DNA of 64,000 nucleotides. It comes from Xenorhabdus kozodoii. GTDB lineage: Bacteria > Pseudomonadota > Gammaproteobacteria > Enterobacterales > Enterobacteriaceae. The notes beneath the pieces were generated by a model, which worked only from the letters and a program-made list of their open reading frames with translations, was not told the origin of the DNA and ran no database searches. Every line of letters starts with the position of its first letter. Positions within the stretch are counted from its first letter, which is position 1. Location of the stretch: contig NZ_NJCX01000001.1 in NCBI RefSeq assembly GCF_002632875.1, positions 259,485-323,484 of the forward strand, read 5' to 3'. Positions 31,076-41,521 of the stretch are shown here, one piece after another. The position numbers were made by a program, and so were the translations under genes.

Positions 31076-33225
31076 CGGTGCGGGTAACTATTAGTGCGTG
31101 GACAATGTTGCAGACACAGATGCAACAGCAGGGACAACGCCGTTTGGTCGTTTTGAGTGGTGAGCCGCAATGGAGTGAATCGATTGTTAATCAGCTAGCA
31201 AAACAGTTTCAGGGGGATTGGCTTACGGTTTCCGCTCACTTATCCGGTGCGGTTGATCCAACAAAAGCCGTCCGCTTACTGGGACGTGAATTCTTGCATG
31301 GTGTTTTTGATGCCACTCAAGGATTTAATGCGGAAGCATTGGCAATACTGGCTGGCACGCTAAAAGCGGGAAGCTGGTTGGTGATGTGCGTACCCGCCTG
31401 GACACAATGGCCAGAACAGCCTGATGAAGATAGTTTGCGCTGGAATGAATCGGCTGGTGTTATTTCGACGCCGAATTTTATTCGCCATATTCAGCAGCAA
31501 GTCCTTGCGTTCCCTGAAGTCTTATTATGGCGTCAGGAGATCCCTTTTCAGATATCCCGAATGTCCCTGTTACCTGAAACTGGGGCATGGCAGAGGCCTG
31601 ATGGCAACCCAATAGCAAGCCAGCAATCCATTCTTGACGAGTTGTTACAGGCGACACACGGTGTCTGGGTGATCACTGCACCGCGAGGCAGGGGAAAATC
31701 GGCTCTGGCAGGCATGTTAGTGCGATATTGGCAAGGCCAATGTTGGTTATGTGCCCCTGCCAAAATAACCACAGAAGTGATCCGACGTTACGCTGGCATG
31801 CCCGATTTTGCTGGACAACAATCTTTAGAACACGAAACGCCTTTTTGGGCGGTGGACAATTTATTGAAATATTGTCGGGCGAAAGAAGGTCAGCGGGAAA
31901 ATAACAGTGATGCTGATTGGCTATTGATTGACGAAGCCGCGGCGATCCCTACATCACAATTAGCGGAATTGATCCGCCATTTCCCACGGGTATTATTGAT
32001 TTCAACCGTTCAGGGTTACGAGGGCACGGGACGCGGTTTTTTGTTGAAACTTTGTGCTAAATTGCCTGGTTGCCATATTCGTGAATTGAAAACGCCTATG
32101 CGCTGGGCTGAAAATGATCCCTTGGAAGCATGGCTGGATAGCGCCCTGTTATTCGACGATCAACAGCCCGTTGATGGCACGCGATTCAGCGCAGAAAAAT
32201 TGCATGTTCACCCGATCTATCAGCCTGAATGGTTACAACATCCCACATTATTGCGCCAATTTTATGGTTTATTAACCAGTGCCCATTACCGCACATCACC
32301 CCTTGACCTGCGGCGATTAATGGATGGTAACGGAATGACATTTCTGGCCGCCCTTGCCCGTTTTTCAGCGCATAAGCGCCAATTGGTTGGCGCTTTGTGG
32401 ATGGTGGACGAAGGGGGATTGTCACAGACATTGGCGCATGAGATCTGGGCGGGGCGTCGGCGGCCAAGGGGAAATTTGGTGGCTCAATCCCTGGCGGCAC
32501 ATAGCGGTTTTCCGCAGGCTGCAACCTTGCGATCACAGCGGATCAGCCGCATTGCCGTGCAGGCTCAGTATCGCCGTTGTGGTATCGCACGACATTTGAT
32601 AACCCAGCAATGTCAGGCAGCCAGTCAGCAAAAGCTGGATTTCCTCTCTGTCAGTTTTGGTTATACCGCTGAGCTGTGGGCTCTTTGGCAAAAGTGTGGT
32701 TTTCGTCTGGTGAGAATGGGTAGCCACCGGGAAGCGAGTAGTGGTTGCTATGCCGCGATGGCTGTCTTGCCTTTGAGTGAACAGGGGGAACAGTTTACCC
32801 AATCCGCGCAACAGCGATTATCCAGAGACGCTCGTGAATTGGGATCGTTACTCGGCTTTACCTTGCCCGTTGAGCATGATAATGACGAACGGCTCAACGA
32901 CAGCGATTGGCAGGAGTTGGCCGGGTTTGCATTTGCCCATCGCCCCCTGTCAGCATCTTATTTTGCATTGCAAAGGCTATTGCTGGAGAGCAACTTAGCT
33001 TTGCCTGCGTTGAGAAAGCATCTTCAACAGCGGTTAAGTGTCGAACAATGCGTCCGTGACTTATCGCTGAGTGGCCGAAAGGCATTATTGGAACATTGGC
33101 GGGAAGAAACCGCAGGTGCATTGGCAAGCATAGATAAAATGCTTGCCAGACACTGGAAAGATTGGGTTATTTCTTGCGATCCTGCTGCGGCCAATCATCC
33201 TCATCCTCATCCCATTGAGCGTTAA
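31072..33225 (+). CDS. tmcA: tRNA(Met) cytidine acetyltransferase
   Basis: Acetylates C34 in the anticodon wobble position of elongator tRNA-Met, using acetyl-CoA and ATP or GTP. It has 717 residues (E. coli 671). The N-terminal domain ([11 protein letters not shown]) precedes a RecD-like helicase module with Walker A in [12 protein letters not shown] and Walker B in [15 protein letters not shown] domain shows [18 protein letters not shown] and [19 protein letters not shown], and a tRNA-binding tail follows. The longer C-terminus overlaps the convergent ypfN gene by 59 bp. Confidence 0.95.
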   Translation: MTVRVTISAWTMLQTQMQQQGQRRLVVLSGEPQWSESIVNQLAKQFQGDWLTVSAHLSGAVDPTKAVRLLGREFLHGVFDATQGFNAEALAILAGTLKAGSWLVMCVPAWTQWPEQPDEDSLRWNESAGVISTPNFIRHIQQQVLAFPEVLLWRQEIPFQISRMSLLPETGAWQRPDGNPIASQQSILDELLQATHGVWVITAPRGRGKSALAGMLVRYWQGQCWLCAPAKITTEVIRRYAGMPDFAGQQSLEHETPFWAVDNLLKYCRAKEGQRENNSDADWLLIDEAAAIPTSQLAELIRHFPRVLLISTVQGYEGTGRGFLLKLCAKLPGCHIRELKTPMRWAENDPLEAWLDSALLFDDQQPVDGTRFSAEKLHVHPIYQPEWLQHPTLLRQFYGLLTSAHYRTSPLDLRRLMDGNGMTFLAALARFSAHKRQLVGALWMVDEGGLSQTLAHEIWAGRRRPRGNLVAQSLAAHSGFPQAATLRSQRISRIAVQAQYRRCGIARHLITQQCQAASQQKLDFLSVSFGYTAELWALWQKCGFRLVRMGSHREASSGCYAAMAVLPLSEQGEQFTQSAQQRLSRDARELGSLLGFTLPVEHDNDERLNDSDWQELAGFAFAHRPLSASYFALQRLLLESNLALPALRKHLQQRLSVEQCVRDLSLSGRKALLEHWREETAGALASIDKMLARHWKDWVISCDPAAANHPHPHPIER

Positions 33226-33364
33226 AATCTCGGTGTGGAGGCAATTCGGGTTTATCTTCTAAGAAAGTTTTTTTATCGACGCGACTGAGTGCTTTTACCG
33301 CATTCACAATAATACCGATGAGCACCAGCAGTACAATCCACCAATAATCTATCAACCATTGCAT
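33167..33364 (-). CDS. ypfN: YpfN, small membrane protein (UPF0370)
   Basis: A 65-residue protein with one N-terminal membrane helix ([16 protein letters not shown]) and an acidic cytoplasmic tail ([19 protein letters not shown]). It is collinear with E. coli YpfN, which sits in the same place beside dapE. Function is unknown. Its 3' end overlaps the 3' end of tmcA on the opposite strand for 59 bp, so one stretch of DNA encodes two protein tails. Confidence 0.9.
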   Translation of the reverse strand: MQWLIDYWWIVLLVLIGIIVNAVKALSRVDKKTFLEDKPELPPHRDFNAQWDEDEDDWPQQDRKK

Positions 33365-33484
33365 GGTATTTTCCTCAGAATGTTAAGAGCCTCTTCTATG
33401 AGGCTTGGGAGCCTAATGTGTCATTTCTGTGAATCAATGAGTATGCATAACCCGCTAGTTTGCTGAACTGTCATGATGGTCTTC

Positions 33485-34153
33485 TTAGCTTATTATCCTG
33501 ATATATTTTTCAACTATATAAGATAGATTGATTTTTAACCAGCCGATGCCGGCAATATCACGATCTTTCCAGGTATTTAACAGGAGTTGTTCATTGAATA
33601 AATTTTCGGCTTCATGGGATAAGGGCCAATAGCTGATATGCCACGGCTCATAAGCGACGCCAGCGTCATGGCGCGTAAAGGGGCGGTAGAAATCATAGAG
33701 AGACATATTTTCTGTCAGCCAATGGGTTAATGGTTCAAAATACCCTCCGTTTTCATACTCCCACGGCTCTAGCTGCAATTTTTTCCCCTCTGGAAGCAGA
33801 AAGGGGTCATAAATATCCAGCTCCGTTCCCCAATGATGGCGGCTTGCCCCTGGCAGGGCTGACCAGCGGAGAATGGCTTCACAACGTTCCCCTTCGCTCA
33901 TTTTCGAAATATCAAGGGGCTGGCTATTATCATCCAACACGGGACGTTGACCACGAAACTTCTCATTCCAGATAGTTTGTTGGCGCGTGAAATCGCGGAA
34001 CGAGCTGGCAGGTTGTAGCTTAAAGCCTGCTTTGGCTGCTTCTTTTTGCATGGCAAGAAACGCTTTGGTGGCATTAAACTGCAAGCGGTGGTTGCCACTA
34101 AGGGTCACTAAATGATCGGTGGACAGGCCGGTCAAAGTTTCAGGTGTCATCAT
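33485..34153 (-). CDS. M15-family D-Ala-D-Ala carboxypeptidase-like protein
   Basis: A 222-residue zinc peptidase of the VanY/M15B type. Zinc and catalytic motifs are [13 protein letters not shown] (His and Asp ligands) and YEPWHISY (Glu and His). Such enzymes trim the terminal D-alanine of peptidoglycan. No signal peptide is visible, so it may act on cytosolic muropeptides or exit by another route. The start ATGATG overlaps the dapE stop, which couples it to a diaminopimelate gene and so to peptidoglycan precursor supply. The gene is absent from this place in E. coli K-12. Confidence 0.88.
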   Translation of the reverse strand: MMTPETLTGLSTDHLVTLSGNHRLQFNATKAFLAMQKEAAKAGFKLQPASSFRDFTRQQTIWNEKFRGQRPVLDDNSQPLDISKMSEGERCEAILRWSALPGASRHHWGTELDIYDPFLLPEGKKLQLEPWEYENGGYFEPLTHWLTENMSLYDFYRPFTRHDAGVAYEPWHISYWPLSHEAENLFNEQLLLNTWKDRDIAGIGWLKINLSYIVEKYIRIIS

Positions 34154-35277
34154 TTGATTAATTGCTCCATGATACGTTGATAAATCAGGCTCAATTTTTG
34201 TAAATCAGACACCTTGACACATTCATTTATTTTATGGATGGTGGCATTAATGGGTCCCAATTCCACAACCTGAGCGCCCATCTTGGCGATAAAACGCCCA
34301 TCTGATGTACCGCCACTCGTTGATAGCGCTGGCTGATAGCCACAATAGTGTTCAATCGATTCAACCACAGCATCAACAAGATCACCCTTGCAGGTCAGGA
34401 AAGGTTGGCCTGATAACCACCAGTCAATCTCATATTTGAGGTGATGTTTTTTCAGCATATCTTCAACCTGTTGGCGGATCTCGCTATCTGTCAGTTCGGT
34501 GCTGAAACGGAAATTAAATTGAACCCACAGCTTACCCGGAATAACGTTATTACTGCCGGTTCCCGCCTGAATATTAGCGATTTGCATACTGGTGGCAGGG
34601 AAAAATTCATTACCGTTATCCCACTGAGTATTGATGAGTTCTTGCAGGAAAGGCACTGAGCGATGGATAGGGTTATCTGCCAACTGTGGATAGGCAACAT
34701 GCCCTTGGGTGCCAAAAAGCGTTAAGCTGGCCGTCAGGGAACCCCGTCGCCCGTTTTTGATCATATCCCCAAGGCATGTCTGGCTGGATGGCTCCCCTAC
34801 CAGGCAGTAATCCAAACGCTCCTGACGAGACATTAACGCCTCAACTACTTTCACCGTGCCATTGGTCGCCTTGGCCTCTTCATCGGAGGTGATCAGAAAA
34901 GCCAGACGGCCTTTATGTTCAGGATGTTCTGCGACAAAACGTTCAGCCGCAACAACCATTGCAGCCAGAGAGCCTTTCATATCCGCGGCACCACGGCCAT
35001 ACAGCATGCCATCACGGAGAGAGGGTTCAAAAGGGGGCGTTTGCCATTGTGAAATATCGCCGGCAGGGACGACATCGGTATGTCCGGCAAGGGCAAAAGT
35101 GACCCCGGTTCCACGATAAGCCCAGAAATTCAGGGTATCGCCAAAAGGCATGCGTTCTATTGTGAAGCCAATGTTTCGCAGGCGCTGGATAAGCAGTTCC
35201 TGACAACCTTGATCATCTGGGCTGACAGAATGTCGCTTGATTAACTGTTGAGCAAGGTCAATTACTGGACAAGTCAT
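34150..35277 (-). CDS. dapE: N-succinyl-L,L-diaminopimelate desuccinylase
   Basis: Di-zinc M20 hydrolase in the succinylase route to DAP and lysine. It has 375 residues, as in E. coli. Zinc ligands lie in [12 protein letters not shown] and [14 protein letters not shown]; the catalytic base is in [11 protein letters not shown], and the C-terminal ligand region is [14 protein letters not shown]. It follows the yffB-like gene by 14 bp and overlaps the M15 peptidase gene by 4 bp, giving a three-gene unit. Confidence 0.97.
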   Translation of the reverse strand: MTCPVIDLAQQLIKRHSVSPDDQGCQELLIQRLRNIGFTIERMPFGDTLNFWAYRGTGVTFALAGHTDVVPAGDISQWQTPPFEPSLRDGMLYGRGAADMKGSLAAMVVAAERFVAEHPEHKGRLAFLITSDEEAKATNGTVKVVEALMSRQERLDYCLVGEPSSQTCLGDMIKNGRRGSLTASLTLFGTQGHVAYPQLADNPIHRSVPFLQELINTQWDNGNEFFPATSMQIANIQAGTGSNNVIPGKLWVQFNFRFSTELTDSEIRQQVEDMLKKHHLKYEIDWWLSGQPFLTCKGDLVDAVVESIEHYCGYQPALSTSGGTSDGRFIAKMGAQVVELGPINATIHKINECVKVSDLQKLSLIYQRIMEQLIK

Positions 35278-35291
35278 GATGTTTCCCTTCT

Positions 35292-35702
35292 CTAGTCATG
35301 CGAAAAAAATTGTTGATACTGTTCCGCCTTAAAACCGAGTAAATACTTTCCTGTTGCTGTCTCACTGCTTTTTGAATCAGCGATGCTTGAGACTAAGAGA
35401 GGGCGTTTTATGATCGAGGGATGCTCCAGCATCAATACCTTGGCCGCTTCTGCATTATTGATGGTTGCTTTTTGCTCGTCAGGCAATTTGCGCCACGTTG
35501 TACCACGGGTATTTAGGAGGGCTTCCCAGCCAACTTGTTCAATAAATGATTGGAGTCGTTCAGGGGATAATCCATCAACCCGATAATCATGAAACTGATA
35601 AGGAATACCGTGATCTTCCAACCAGCGACGCGCCTTTTTTATGGTGTCGCAGTTTTTGATACCGTAGAGAGTGGATACTTTGTGATAAAGGATATCTGAC
35701 AT
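35292..35702 (-). CDS. yffB: ArsC/Spx-family protein YffB
   Basis: A 136-residue thioredoxin-fold protein collinear with E. coli YffB. The block [19 protein letters not shown] holds a single redox cysteine (no CxxC), followed by [12 protein letters not shown] and IIKRPLLV with the conserved arginine. The family is glutathione-dependent reductase-like; the substrate is unknown. It is first in the yffB-dapE-M15 unit, as in E. coli, where yffB precedes dapE. Confidence 0.92.
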   Translation of the reverse strand: MSDILYHKVSTLYGIKNCDTIKKARRWLEDHGIPYQFHDYRVDGLSPERLQSFIEQVGWEALLNTRGTTWRKLPDEQKATINNAEAAKVLMLEHPSIIKRPLLVSSIADSKSSETATGKYLLGFKAEQYQQFFSHD

Positions 35703-35785
35703 GATAAGAGCCTTGGTTTTGTCTTGTTTAACATATCCGACATAATGCGGGAAATGAGCTATTTTATCCAGATGACGCGTGGTTG

Positions 35786-35892
35786 CTATACCCGTTACCT
35801 TTCAAGATGCGTCTTATATCTCCCCGCTTCGCGGGGAGAAATCAGGTTTCATATCGTGTTGTAAATTGCAACTTGAAGTTTAATGCGTATAG
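35786..35892. repeat. Dispersed palindromic intergenic repeat, copy 1
   Basis: About 107 bp bounded by CTATAC and GTATAG. The outer arms pair imperfectly over about 24 bp (TTCAAGATG against CAACTTGAAG), and a GC-rich hairpin TCTCCCCGC/GCGGGGAGA occupies the middle. Related copies are at 63.49 and 63.74 kb. It resembles miniature elements of the ERIC or REP kind. The rest of 35703-36055 holds no gene; an 11-bp inverted repeat (35985-35995 with 36011-36021) lies near the end of the next gene. Confidence 0.8.
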
Positions 35893-36055
35893 ATGCATTT
35901 TATATAATAAATTTATAAATAATATCCTTATTTATTATATACGAAATTAATTTCACCCTAATTAAGTTATCTTCCTTGATAACCCACAATTTCCCCATCG
36001 GTGAGACTAAGGGAAATTGTGTTGCATATTGAGACGATGAAAAAAGAATCCAATG

Positions 36056-36691
36056 CTAAATGAACGCTGTCTTTCTCTGTTTTAGGTAGATGATAGTGGC
36101 TTCGAGGCGGGAACGAGATTTAAGTTTTTTCAATAAGTTACGGGTATGCACTTTCACTGTCTCTTCCGAAATAAAAAGGAAGTCAGCAATTTCTTTATTT
36201 GTCATCCCTTCTGCAATTTCTTTTAAAACATCTAATTCACGTTTGGTTAATTTTGATAACGGATCAACATAAAGATGGCGAGTGGATAAATATTGGTGGA
36301 CTTTTTCACTAAACACGGCATGACCATCAGTGGCTTTTTTTATGTTGTTCAATAGAGAAGTGAGTTCGATATCTTTTAATAAATAACCATTCGCACCCGC
36401 ATCAACAGCATCGTAAATATCACTTCTGTGATCGGAATCGGAGAGTACCAGGATATAGGAGTCAAGTCCCTTGCGACGGAGGGATTTAATGGTATCAATC
36501 CCTGGAAGGCCATGGATTTTCAAATCCATCAGAATAATATCGGGTTTTATTTGGCAGGCGATATTAATTGCATCTTCACCATTGTCAGTTTCGGCAGTCA
36601 CAATGAGTTCTCGTTCCAATTCAATCAACCCTTTTAAGCCGTGACGAATGATAGGATGATCATCGACTATCATGACTGAATGATTATGCAT
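36056..36691 (-). CDS. NarL/FixJ-type response regulator, NarP-like
   Basis: It has 211 residues. The receiver domain (about 5-120) has VDDHP, phosphoacceptor Asp56 in ILMDLK, Ser84 in place of the usual Thr, and Lys106 in YLLKD. A LuxR-type helix-turn-helix follows (about 147-205) with LTKRELDVLKEIAEGMTNKE and ISEETVKVHTRNLLKKL. The C-terminal domain is closest to remembered E. coli NarP, the nitrate/nitrite regulator. No histidine kinase gene is adjacent, so it is an orphan in this window. It is divergent from maeB with a NarP-type binding motif between them. Confidence 0.85.
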   Translation of the reverse strand: MHNHSVMIVDDHPIIRHGLKGLIELERELIVTAETDNGEDAINIACQIKPDIILMDLKIHGLPGIDTIKSLRRKGLDSYILVLSDSDHRSDIYDAVDAGANGYLLKDIELTSLLNNIKKATDGHAVFSEKVHQYLSTRHLYVDPLSKLTKRELDVLKEIAEGMTNKEIADFLFISEETVKVHTRNLLKKLKSRSRLEATIIYLKQRKTAFI

Positions 36692-37044
36692 ATTCTTCTC
36701 CCATATAGAAATGCAGATTTATGTTTAATAAAACATAAAAGGCAGGTTTTCTGCTTTATGTTAAATTGCTGTGTGATTTTTATGGAGTATATTGAATCAT
36801 CGCTAATGAGATTCTGGAAATATATCCTGATATAAAAATAGAAATGGCGCAAACAGGTTTAACCACTTAGGTGAAACAAAATTCACTTTCATAAGAGAAT
36901 GTGTTTCCTTAATTGCCAATAATTTTCCATATAAATTTGGATGAATATTTTATAGATTAAGTTTTGTTTTTGTAAACTTATTTTAAATATTAATTTAAAA
37001 ATATATCTTTAATTAATTTATCAGGTTATTAATTGAAGAAAAAA

Positions 37045-37060
37045 TACCTCCATATGGGTA
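37045..37060. promoter_or_regulatory. Candidate NarP/NarL 7-2-7 site
   Basis: TACCTCC-AT-ATGGGTA is two inverted heptamers two bases apart. The right half is a perfect complement of TACYYMT; the left has one mismatch. NarP binds only this 7-2-7 arrangement. It lies 190 bp before maeB and 350 bp before the regulator gene. The rest of 36692-37234 (543 bp) is very AT-rich with no gene seen. Confidence 0.5.
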
Positions 37061-37234
37061 TCTTTGGAATAATATCGATATAATATTGATTAACACAAGG
37101 TCATTGTTTGTTTGTTTTTTGCCCCTTGATTTCAAAGGTTATGAACAAAATGTTGCCGGCATCATGATTTAACCTTCCGTAACTATTATACTGGAACAAT
37201 TTTCACAAAGACATGACGCGTAAAGGATTTGATG

Positions 37235-39514
37235 ATGGATGAAAAATTAAAACAGAGTGCTCTTGATTTTCATGAGTTTCCACAACCGGGAAAAATTACG
37301 GTTACACCCACCAAGCCACTCGCAACGCAGCGTGATTTGGCACTGGCATACTCACCAGGCGTTGCTGCGCCTTGTCTTGAAATCGCAAAAGATCCTTTGG
37401 CGGCCTATAAATACACTGCACGTGGTAATCTTGTTGCGGTTATCTCCAACGGCAGCGCGGTCTTAGGGTTGGGAAATATCGGTGCATTAGCCGGCAAACC
37501 GGTTATGGAAGGCAAAGGGGTTTTGTTCAAAAAATTCTCAGGCATTGATGTCTTTGATATCGAAGTGGATGAATCTGATCCTGATAAATTGATTGATATT
37601 ATTGCGGCTTTGGAGCCTACTTTCGGTGGTATCAACCTTGAAGATATCAAAGCACCAGAGTGTTTCTACATTGAGCAGAAACTGCGTGAACGCATGAAAA
37701 TTCCGGTATTCCACGATGATCAACATGGCACGGCGATTATCTGTACCGCTGCGGTGTTAAATGGATTGCGGGTGGTTAACAAAGATATTGATCAAGTGCG
37801 TATGGTGGTATCAGGGGCAGGGGCGGCTTCAATTGCCTGTATGAACCTGTTAGTCGCATTGGGTTTAAGGCGTGAAAATATTGTCGTCTGTGACTCAAAA
37901 GGGGTTATCTATCGTGGCCGCGAAGAGAACATGGAAAAAACCAAGGCGGATTATGCGGTTGAGGATAATGGCAGTCGTACATTGGCAGAGGTGATCCCGG
38001 ATGCCGATATTTTCCTCGGTTGTTCCGGGCCAGGCGTGTTGACACAAGACATGGTGAAAACCATGGCAAAAAACCCGCTCATTATGGCCTTGGCCAATCC
38101 TGAGCCAGAAATTTTACCGCCGTTGGCAAAAGCCGTACGTCCTGATGCCATTATTTGTACTGGCCGCTCTGACTTCCCTAATCAGGTGAATAACGTTCTC
38201 TGTTTCCCATTCATTTTCCGCGGCGCATTGGATGTTGGGGCAACGACCATCAATGAAGAGATGAAACTTGCCTGTGTGCGTGCCATTGCTGATCTTGCTT
38301 TGGCTGAACAAAGTCAGGAAGTGGCTTCTGCTTATGGCGATCAGGATCTGTTCTTTGGCCCTGATTACATTATTCCGAAACCGTTTGATCCTCGTCTGAT
38401 TGTAAAAATTGCACCGGCCGTCGCGAAAGCCGCCATGGCATCAGGTGTGGCGACCCGACCTATTACCGATTTCGGGGCATATATTGAGAAACTCAATGAG
38501 TTTGTCTATAAAACCAACCTATTCATGAAACCCATCTTTTCCCAGGCGAAAAAAGAGAAGAAACGCATTGTATTAGCGGAAGGGGAAGATATTCGGGTCC
38601 TGCATGCGACACAAGAACTTGTCTCCCTTGGGCTGGCATTCCCTGTGCTGATTGGCCGTCCGAGCGTTATTGAAATGCGAATTAAAAAGCAGGGGCTGCA
38701 TATCGAAGCCGGTAAAGACTTTGAAGTGGTGAATAACGAAAATGACCCACGTTTCAAAGAATATTGGCAAGAATATTATCAAATGATGAAACGCCGTGGT
38801 GTTTCGCAAGAGCAAGCACGTCGGGCCGTGATTGGTAACCCAACGCTGATAGGTGCCATCATGGTACATCGTGGCGAAGCGGATGGTCTGATTTGTGGCA
38901 CGGTGGGTGGCTATAGTGAACATTATCAGGTGGTGAAGGATGTCTTTGGCTTCCGTCAGGGAGTGCATACTGCGGGCGCCATGAATGCCTTGATGTTACC
39001 GACGGGAAATACTTTTATTGCCGATACTTATGTCAATGAAGATCCCAGCCCGGAAGAGTTGGCAGAGATCACACTGATGGCGGCTGAAACAGTTCGTCGT
39101 TTTGGTATTGAGCCGAAAGTCGCCCTGTTATCACGTTCAAGTTTTGGCTCTTCTGATTGTGATTCTGCGCGAAAAATGCGCAAGACACTGGAATTAGTCC
39201 AGCAAATGGCACCATCCCTTGAAATTGACGGTGAAATGCACGGCGATGCGGCGCTGGTGGAAAGTATCCGCCGCGATATCATGCCGGATAGTCCGCTAAA
39301 AGGTTCAGCAAACCTGTTGATTATGCCGAGCATGGAAGCGGCTCGTATCAGCTATAACCTGCTGCGCGTCACCAGTTCAGAAGGCGTAACCGTTGGCCCC
39401 GTCCTGATGGGGGTTGCGAAGCCTGTTCATATTCTGACCCCGATTGCATCTGTACGTCGTATCGTGAATATGGTGGCGTTAGCGGTGGTTGAAGCACAAA
39501 CAAACCCGTTATAA
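37235..39514 (+). CDS. maeB: NADP-dependent malic enzyme with phosphotransacetylase-like domain
   Basis: Converts malate to pyruvate and CO2, yielding NADPH. It has 759 residues from the ATG at 37235 (AAAGGA 7 bp upstream), the E. coli length; an ATG at 37232 and a TTG at 37229 are in frame. The malic domain holds [20 protein letters not shown] and [10 protein letters not shown], and the Rossmann motif is [12 protein letters not shown]. From about residue 430 a PTA-like domain (no transferase role known, allosteric in E. coli) includes [12 protein letters not shown]. Confidence 0.97.
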   Translation: MDEKLKQSALDFHEFPQPGKITVTPTKPLATQRDLALAYSPGVAAPCLEIAKDPLAAYKYTARGNLVAVISNGSAVLGLGNIGALAGKPVMEGKGVLFKKFSGIDVFDIEVDESDPDKLIDIIAALEPTFGGINLEDIKAPECFYIEQKLRERMKIPVFHDDQHGTAIICTAAVLNGLRVVNKDIDQVRMVVSGAGAASIACMNLLVALGLRRENIVVCDSKGVIYRGREENMEKTKADYAVEDNGSRTLAEVIPDADIFLGCSGPGVLTQDMVKTMAKNPLIMALANPEPEILPPLAKAVRPDAIICTGRSDFPNQVNNVLCFPFIFRGALDVGATTINEEMKLACVRAIADLALAEQSQEVASAYGDQDLFFGPDYIIPKPFDPRLIVKIAPAVAKAAMASGVATRPITDFGAYIEKLNEFVYKTNLFMKPIFSQAKKEKKRIVLAEGEDIRVLHATQELVSLGLAFPVLIGRPSVIEMRIKKQGLHIEAGKDFEVVNNENDPRFKEYWQEYYQMMKRRGVSQEQARRAVIGNPTLIGAIMVHRGEADGLICGTVGGYSEHYQVVKDVFGFRQGVHTAGAMNALMLPTGNTFIADTYVNEDPSPEELAEITLMAAETVRRFGIEPKVALLSRSSFGSSDCDSARKMRKTLELVQQMAPSLEIDGEMHGDAALVESIRRDIMPDSPLKGSANLLIMPSMEAARISYNLLRVTSSEGVTVGPVLMGVAKPVHILTPIASVRRIVNMVALAVVEAQTNPL

Positions 39515-39572
39515 CGAACGTTTTTCCGTGCCTTTATCCCATTCGTGAATGTGGAATAAAAGCATAAACACT

Positions 39573-39605
39573 GCCCTGCTAAGATTATGCTTAGCAGGGC
39601 TTTTT
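39573..39605 (+). terminator. Terminator of maeB
   Basis: Perfect 11-bp stem GCCCTGCTAAG/CTTAGCAGGGC with a 6-base loop, followed by TTTTT. Confidence 0.9.
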
Positions 39606-39609
39606 ATTT

Positions 39610-39628
39610 GTAAATAATTCTCATTATC
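39610..39628. promoter_or_regulatory. Fur box upstream of the haem-binding lipoprotein gene
   Basis: GTAAATAATTCTCATTATC matches the 19-bp Fur consensus GATAATGATAATCATTATC at 14 positions, with the right half complete. It ends 40 bp before the ATG. Confidence 0.75.
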
Positions 39629-39668
39629 TATAATATGCGGGCAATTTTTCTTTTGATGATCAATCACA

Positions 39669-40586
39669 ATGCAAACATCTACCCGTACAAAATCAACTTA
39701 TTGGGCCTGTTCCCTCTTGCTTGGCAGTTGTGTTCTCGCCGGATGTTCCGCAATGCCAAACGGTGCCCAAAATAGCCCTCAGGTGGTATTCCAAACGCTC
39801 CCCAGTGAGTTAGTGCGTCCTGGTGTGGTGCTTGATATGACAACAGGCAAAGCCATCACGCCAGATCAGTTGCTGGAACAATTGGCCAATTACCCTCGTG
39901 TCATTGTGGGTGAAAAACATGACAATCCTTACCATCACCAAATCGAGTTATGGCTAGTTCAACAACTTGGGCAAAAACGTTCCCACGGTTCCGTATTACT
40001 GGAAATGATTAACCCAAACCAGCAAGAAAAAGTGAATAAAGTGAAAAGTTGGTTACAGGGCAATCCGATCGTCAGGGAAGAGCGGGTCCAGCACTTATTG
40101 GCATGGCAAGCAGGTTGGCCGTGGAAATGGTATGGTGATTTGGTTATGGAACTGATGAGGGCGCCTTATCCGCTGTTGGCCGCCAATCTGGATCGCAGCG
40201 AAATTGACCAGGCGTATAAAAATCACACTATTGAAGATAAAAATTCATTTGTTTCTGATGATGTCAAAAAACTTATTGAAGCGACCATTAAAAATTCCCA
40301 CGGTGGAAATATAGCAGCCCAACTTCTTTCCGGCATGACCAAGATCCAGCAAATGCGAGATCAACGGATGGCAGAGCAACTGCTTAAGGCACCATCGCCT
40401 GCTTTACTCTTTGTTGGGGGATATCACGCGGTAAAAACCATGGGGGTTCCTCAACATATCAAAAAAATAGCGCCAAATGAAAAAATAGCTGTTGTTGTCA
40501 TTGCAGAAGAGGGCGTTTTGTTAAATCACGAATATGCTGATTTTGTCTGGTTTACGCCTAAAGTGAGCGAAAACTTAACCAAATAG
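39669..40586 (+). CDS. ChaN-family haem-binding lipoprotein
   Basis: It has 305 residues. Signal and lipobox end at VLAGC (Cys26), so it is a lipoprotein. The ChaN domain shows VIVGEKHDNPYHHQIE, whose histidines bind cofacial haem pairs in characterised ChaN proteins, and FVGGYHAVKTMGVPQH near the C-terminus. Related proteins (PhuW, HugW class) are encoded beside TonB-linked haem receptors in gamma-proteobacteria. A Fur box precedes it and tonB follows after 113 bp with a second Fur-like box, so iron limitation is the likely signal. Confidence 0.85.
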   Translation: MQTSTRTKSTYWACSLLLGSCVLAGCSAMPNGAQNSPQVVFQTLPSELVRPGVVLDMTTGKAITPDQLLEQLANYPRVIVGEKHDNPYHHQIELWLVQQLGQKRSHGSVLLEMINPNQQEKVNKVKSWLQGNPIVREERVQHLLAWQAGWPWKWYGDLVMELMRAPYPLLAANLDRSEIDQAYKNHTIEDKNSFVSDDVKKLIEATIKNSHGGNIAAQLLSGMTKIQQMRDQRMAEQLLKAPSPALLFVGGYHAVKTMGVPQHIKKIAPNEKIAVVVIAEEGVLLNHEYADFVWFTPKVSENLTK

Positions 40587-40645
40587 TGGTAACTATCATC
40601 AGGATGTGACTAATTAACAAATAAAAATAGTTTTCATTTATGTAT

Positions 40646-40664
40646 TGAATTGATTATCATTCAC
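40646..40664. promoter_or_regulatory. Second Fur-like box, before tonB
   Basis: TGAATTGATTATCATTCAC matches the Fur consensus at 12 of 19 positions, including the core GAT-ATCATT. It ends 35 bp before the tonB ATG. Confidence 0.6.
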
Positions 40665-40699
40665 GACCCATTGATTATTGACATAATGTGCTATAAGAA

Positions 40700-41503
40700 A
40701 TGTTGACGTATACCACGTATCAAAATGCTCACACGAGTCATGTGACAAAATCCTTTCTCGCCGCGATCACACTGCATGTTTTGTTCGTAGGATGGCTGAT
40801 CTATAAACCAGAAGAGATGGATATTGAGGAATTTCTTCCTCCGCCAGCGGTGATGGTAGAACTGTCAACGCAGACAGAAGCGCGATATAAAATACAAATA
40901 CAACCCATTGGCATTGAACAACAACTTTCTGTTGCCAGTCAGCAGCAGGAAAGCAAAGTTGACCACATTAACATGCCTAAATTGGATATAAATGAAAATG
41001 CCCTGCTTTTAGTGGATAAGCAGAAGAAAAACAAGAAAAAACAAGATGCACCGAAGAAAACACAGCCTGTTAAGCGCGTGAAAGCAAAAGAGCAAGAAAG
41101 TGAAAAATCCCACAGCAGTGCCGCGCCAACGACCAGTAGTGCAACAGCGAATAATGTGACCACCCGTACCGCGGCATCCTATGAAAGTAATTCTGAAGCC
41201 ATTGCTGATGCCAAAGCCGTTTGGCAGGCCGAAGTGACCGGACATTTGAACCGTTATAAAAAATATCCAGAAGATGCCCAGAGAAGAAGACGAACAGGGC
41301 GACCAATGGTGAAATTTATGGTTAACCAATCGGGTATCGTGATTAACAGTGAATTAACCCGTCGTTCAGGGACTAACTCGTTAGACAGGGAAGCAAAGAG
41401 GGTATTGGAAAGGGCACAGCCTCTGCCTAAGCCACCTTTAGACATTTTAACTCACGGCAGTATTACAGTTGAACTGCCGATAGATTTTTATTTATCTCAA
41501 TAA
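40700..41503 (+). CDS. tonB: TonB-like energy transducer dedicated to this locus
   Basis: A 267-residue inner-membrane protein that would couple ExbBD to the receptor downstream. It has one N-terminal helix (FLAAITLHVLFVGWLIY, with the conserved His), a long periplasmic linker rich in Lys, Ser and Thr rather than classic Pro-Lys repeats, and a TonB C-terminal domain (YPEDAQRRRRTGRPMVKFMV, ending PLPKPP...VELPIDFYL). It lacks yciA-like neighbours and sits between a haem lipoprotein and a receptor, so it is probably a system-specific TonB (as HasB is) rather than the housekeeping copy. Confidence 0.85.
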   Translation: MLTYTTYQNAHTSHVTKSFLAAITLHVLFVGWLIYKPEEMDIEEFLPPPAVMVELSTQTEARYKIQIQPIGIEQQLSVASQQQESKVDHINMPKLDINENALLLVDKQKKNKKKQDAPKKTQPVKRVKAKEQESEKSHSSAAPTTSSATANNVTTRTAASYESNSEAIADAKAVWQAEVTGHLNRYKKYPEDAQRRRRTGRPMVKFMVNQSGIVINSELTRRSGTNSLDREAKRVLERAQPLPKPPLDILTHGSITVELPIDFYLSQ

Positions 41504-41521
41504 AAATACAAGGTTGATGGC

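Noticed and set aside
32894..33127. Reading frame inside the 3' part of tmcA on the minus strand
   Set aside because: Shadow of tmcA; unlike ypfN it has no membrane helix, homologue or ribosome site.
35985..36021. Intrinsic terminator of the NarP-like gene
   Set aside because: The 11-bp stem is real, but the loop is long and no T run follows on the minus strand.
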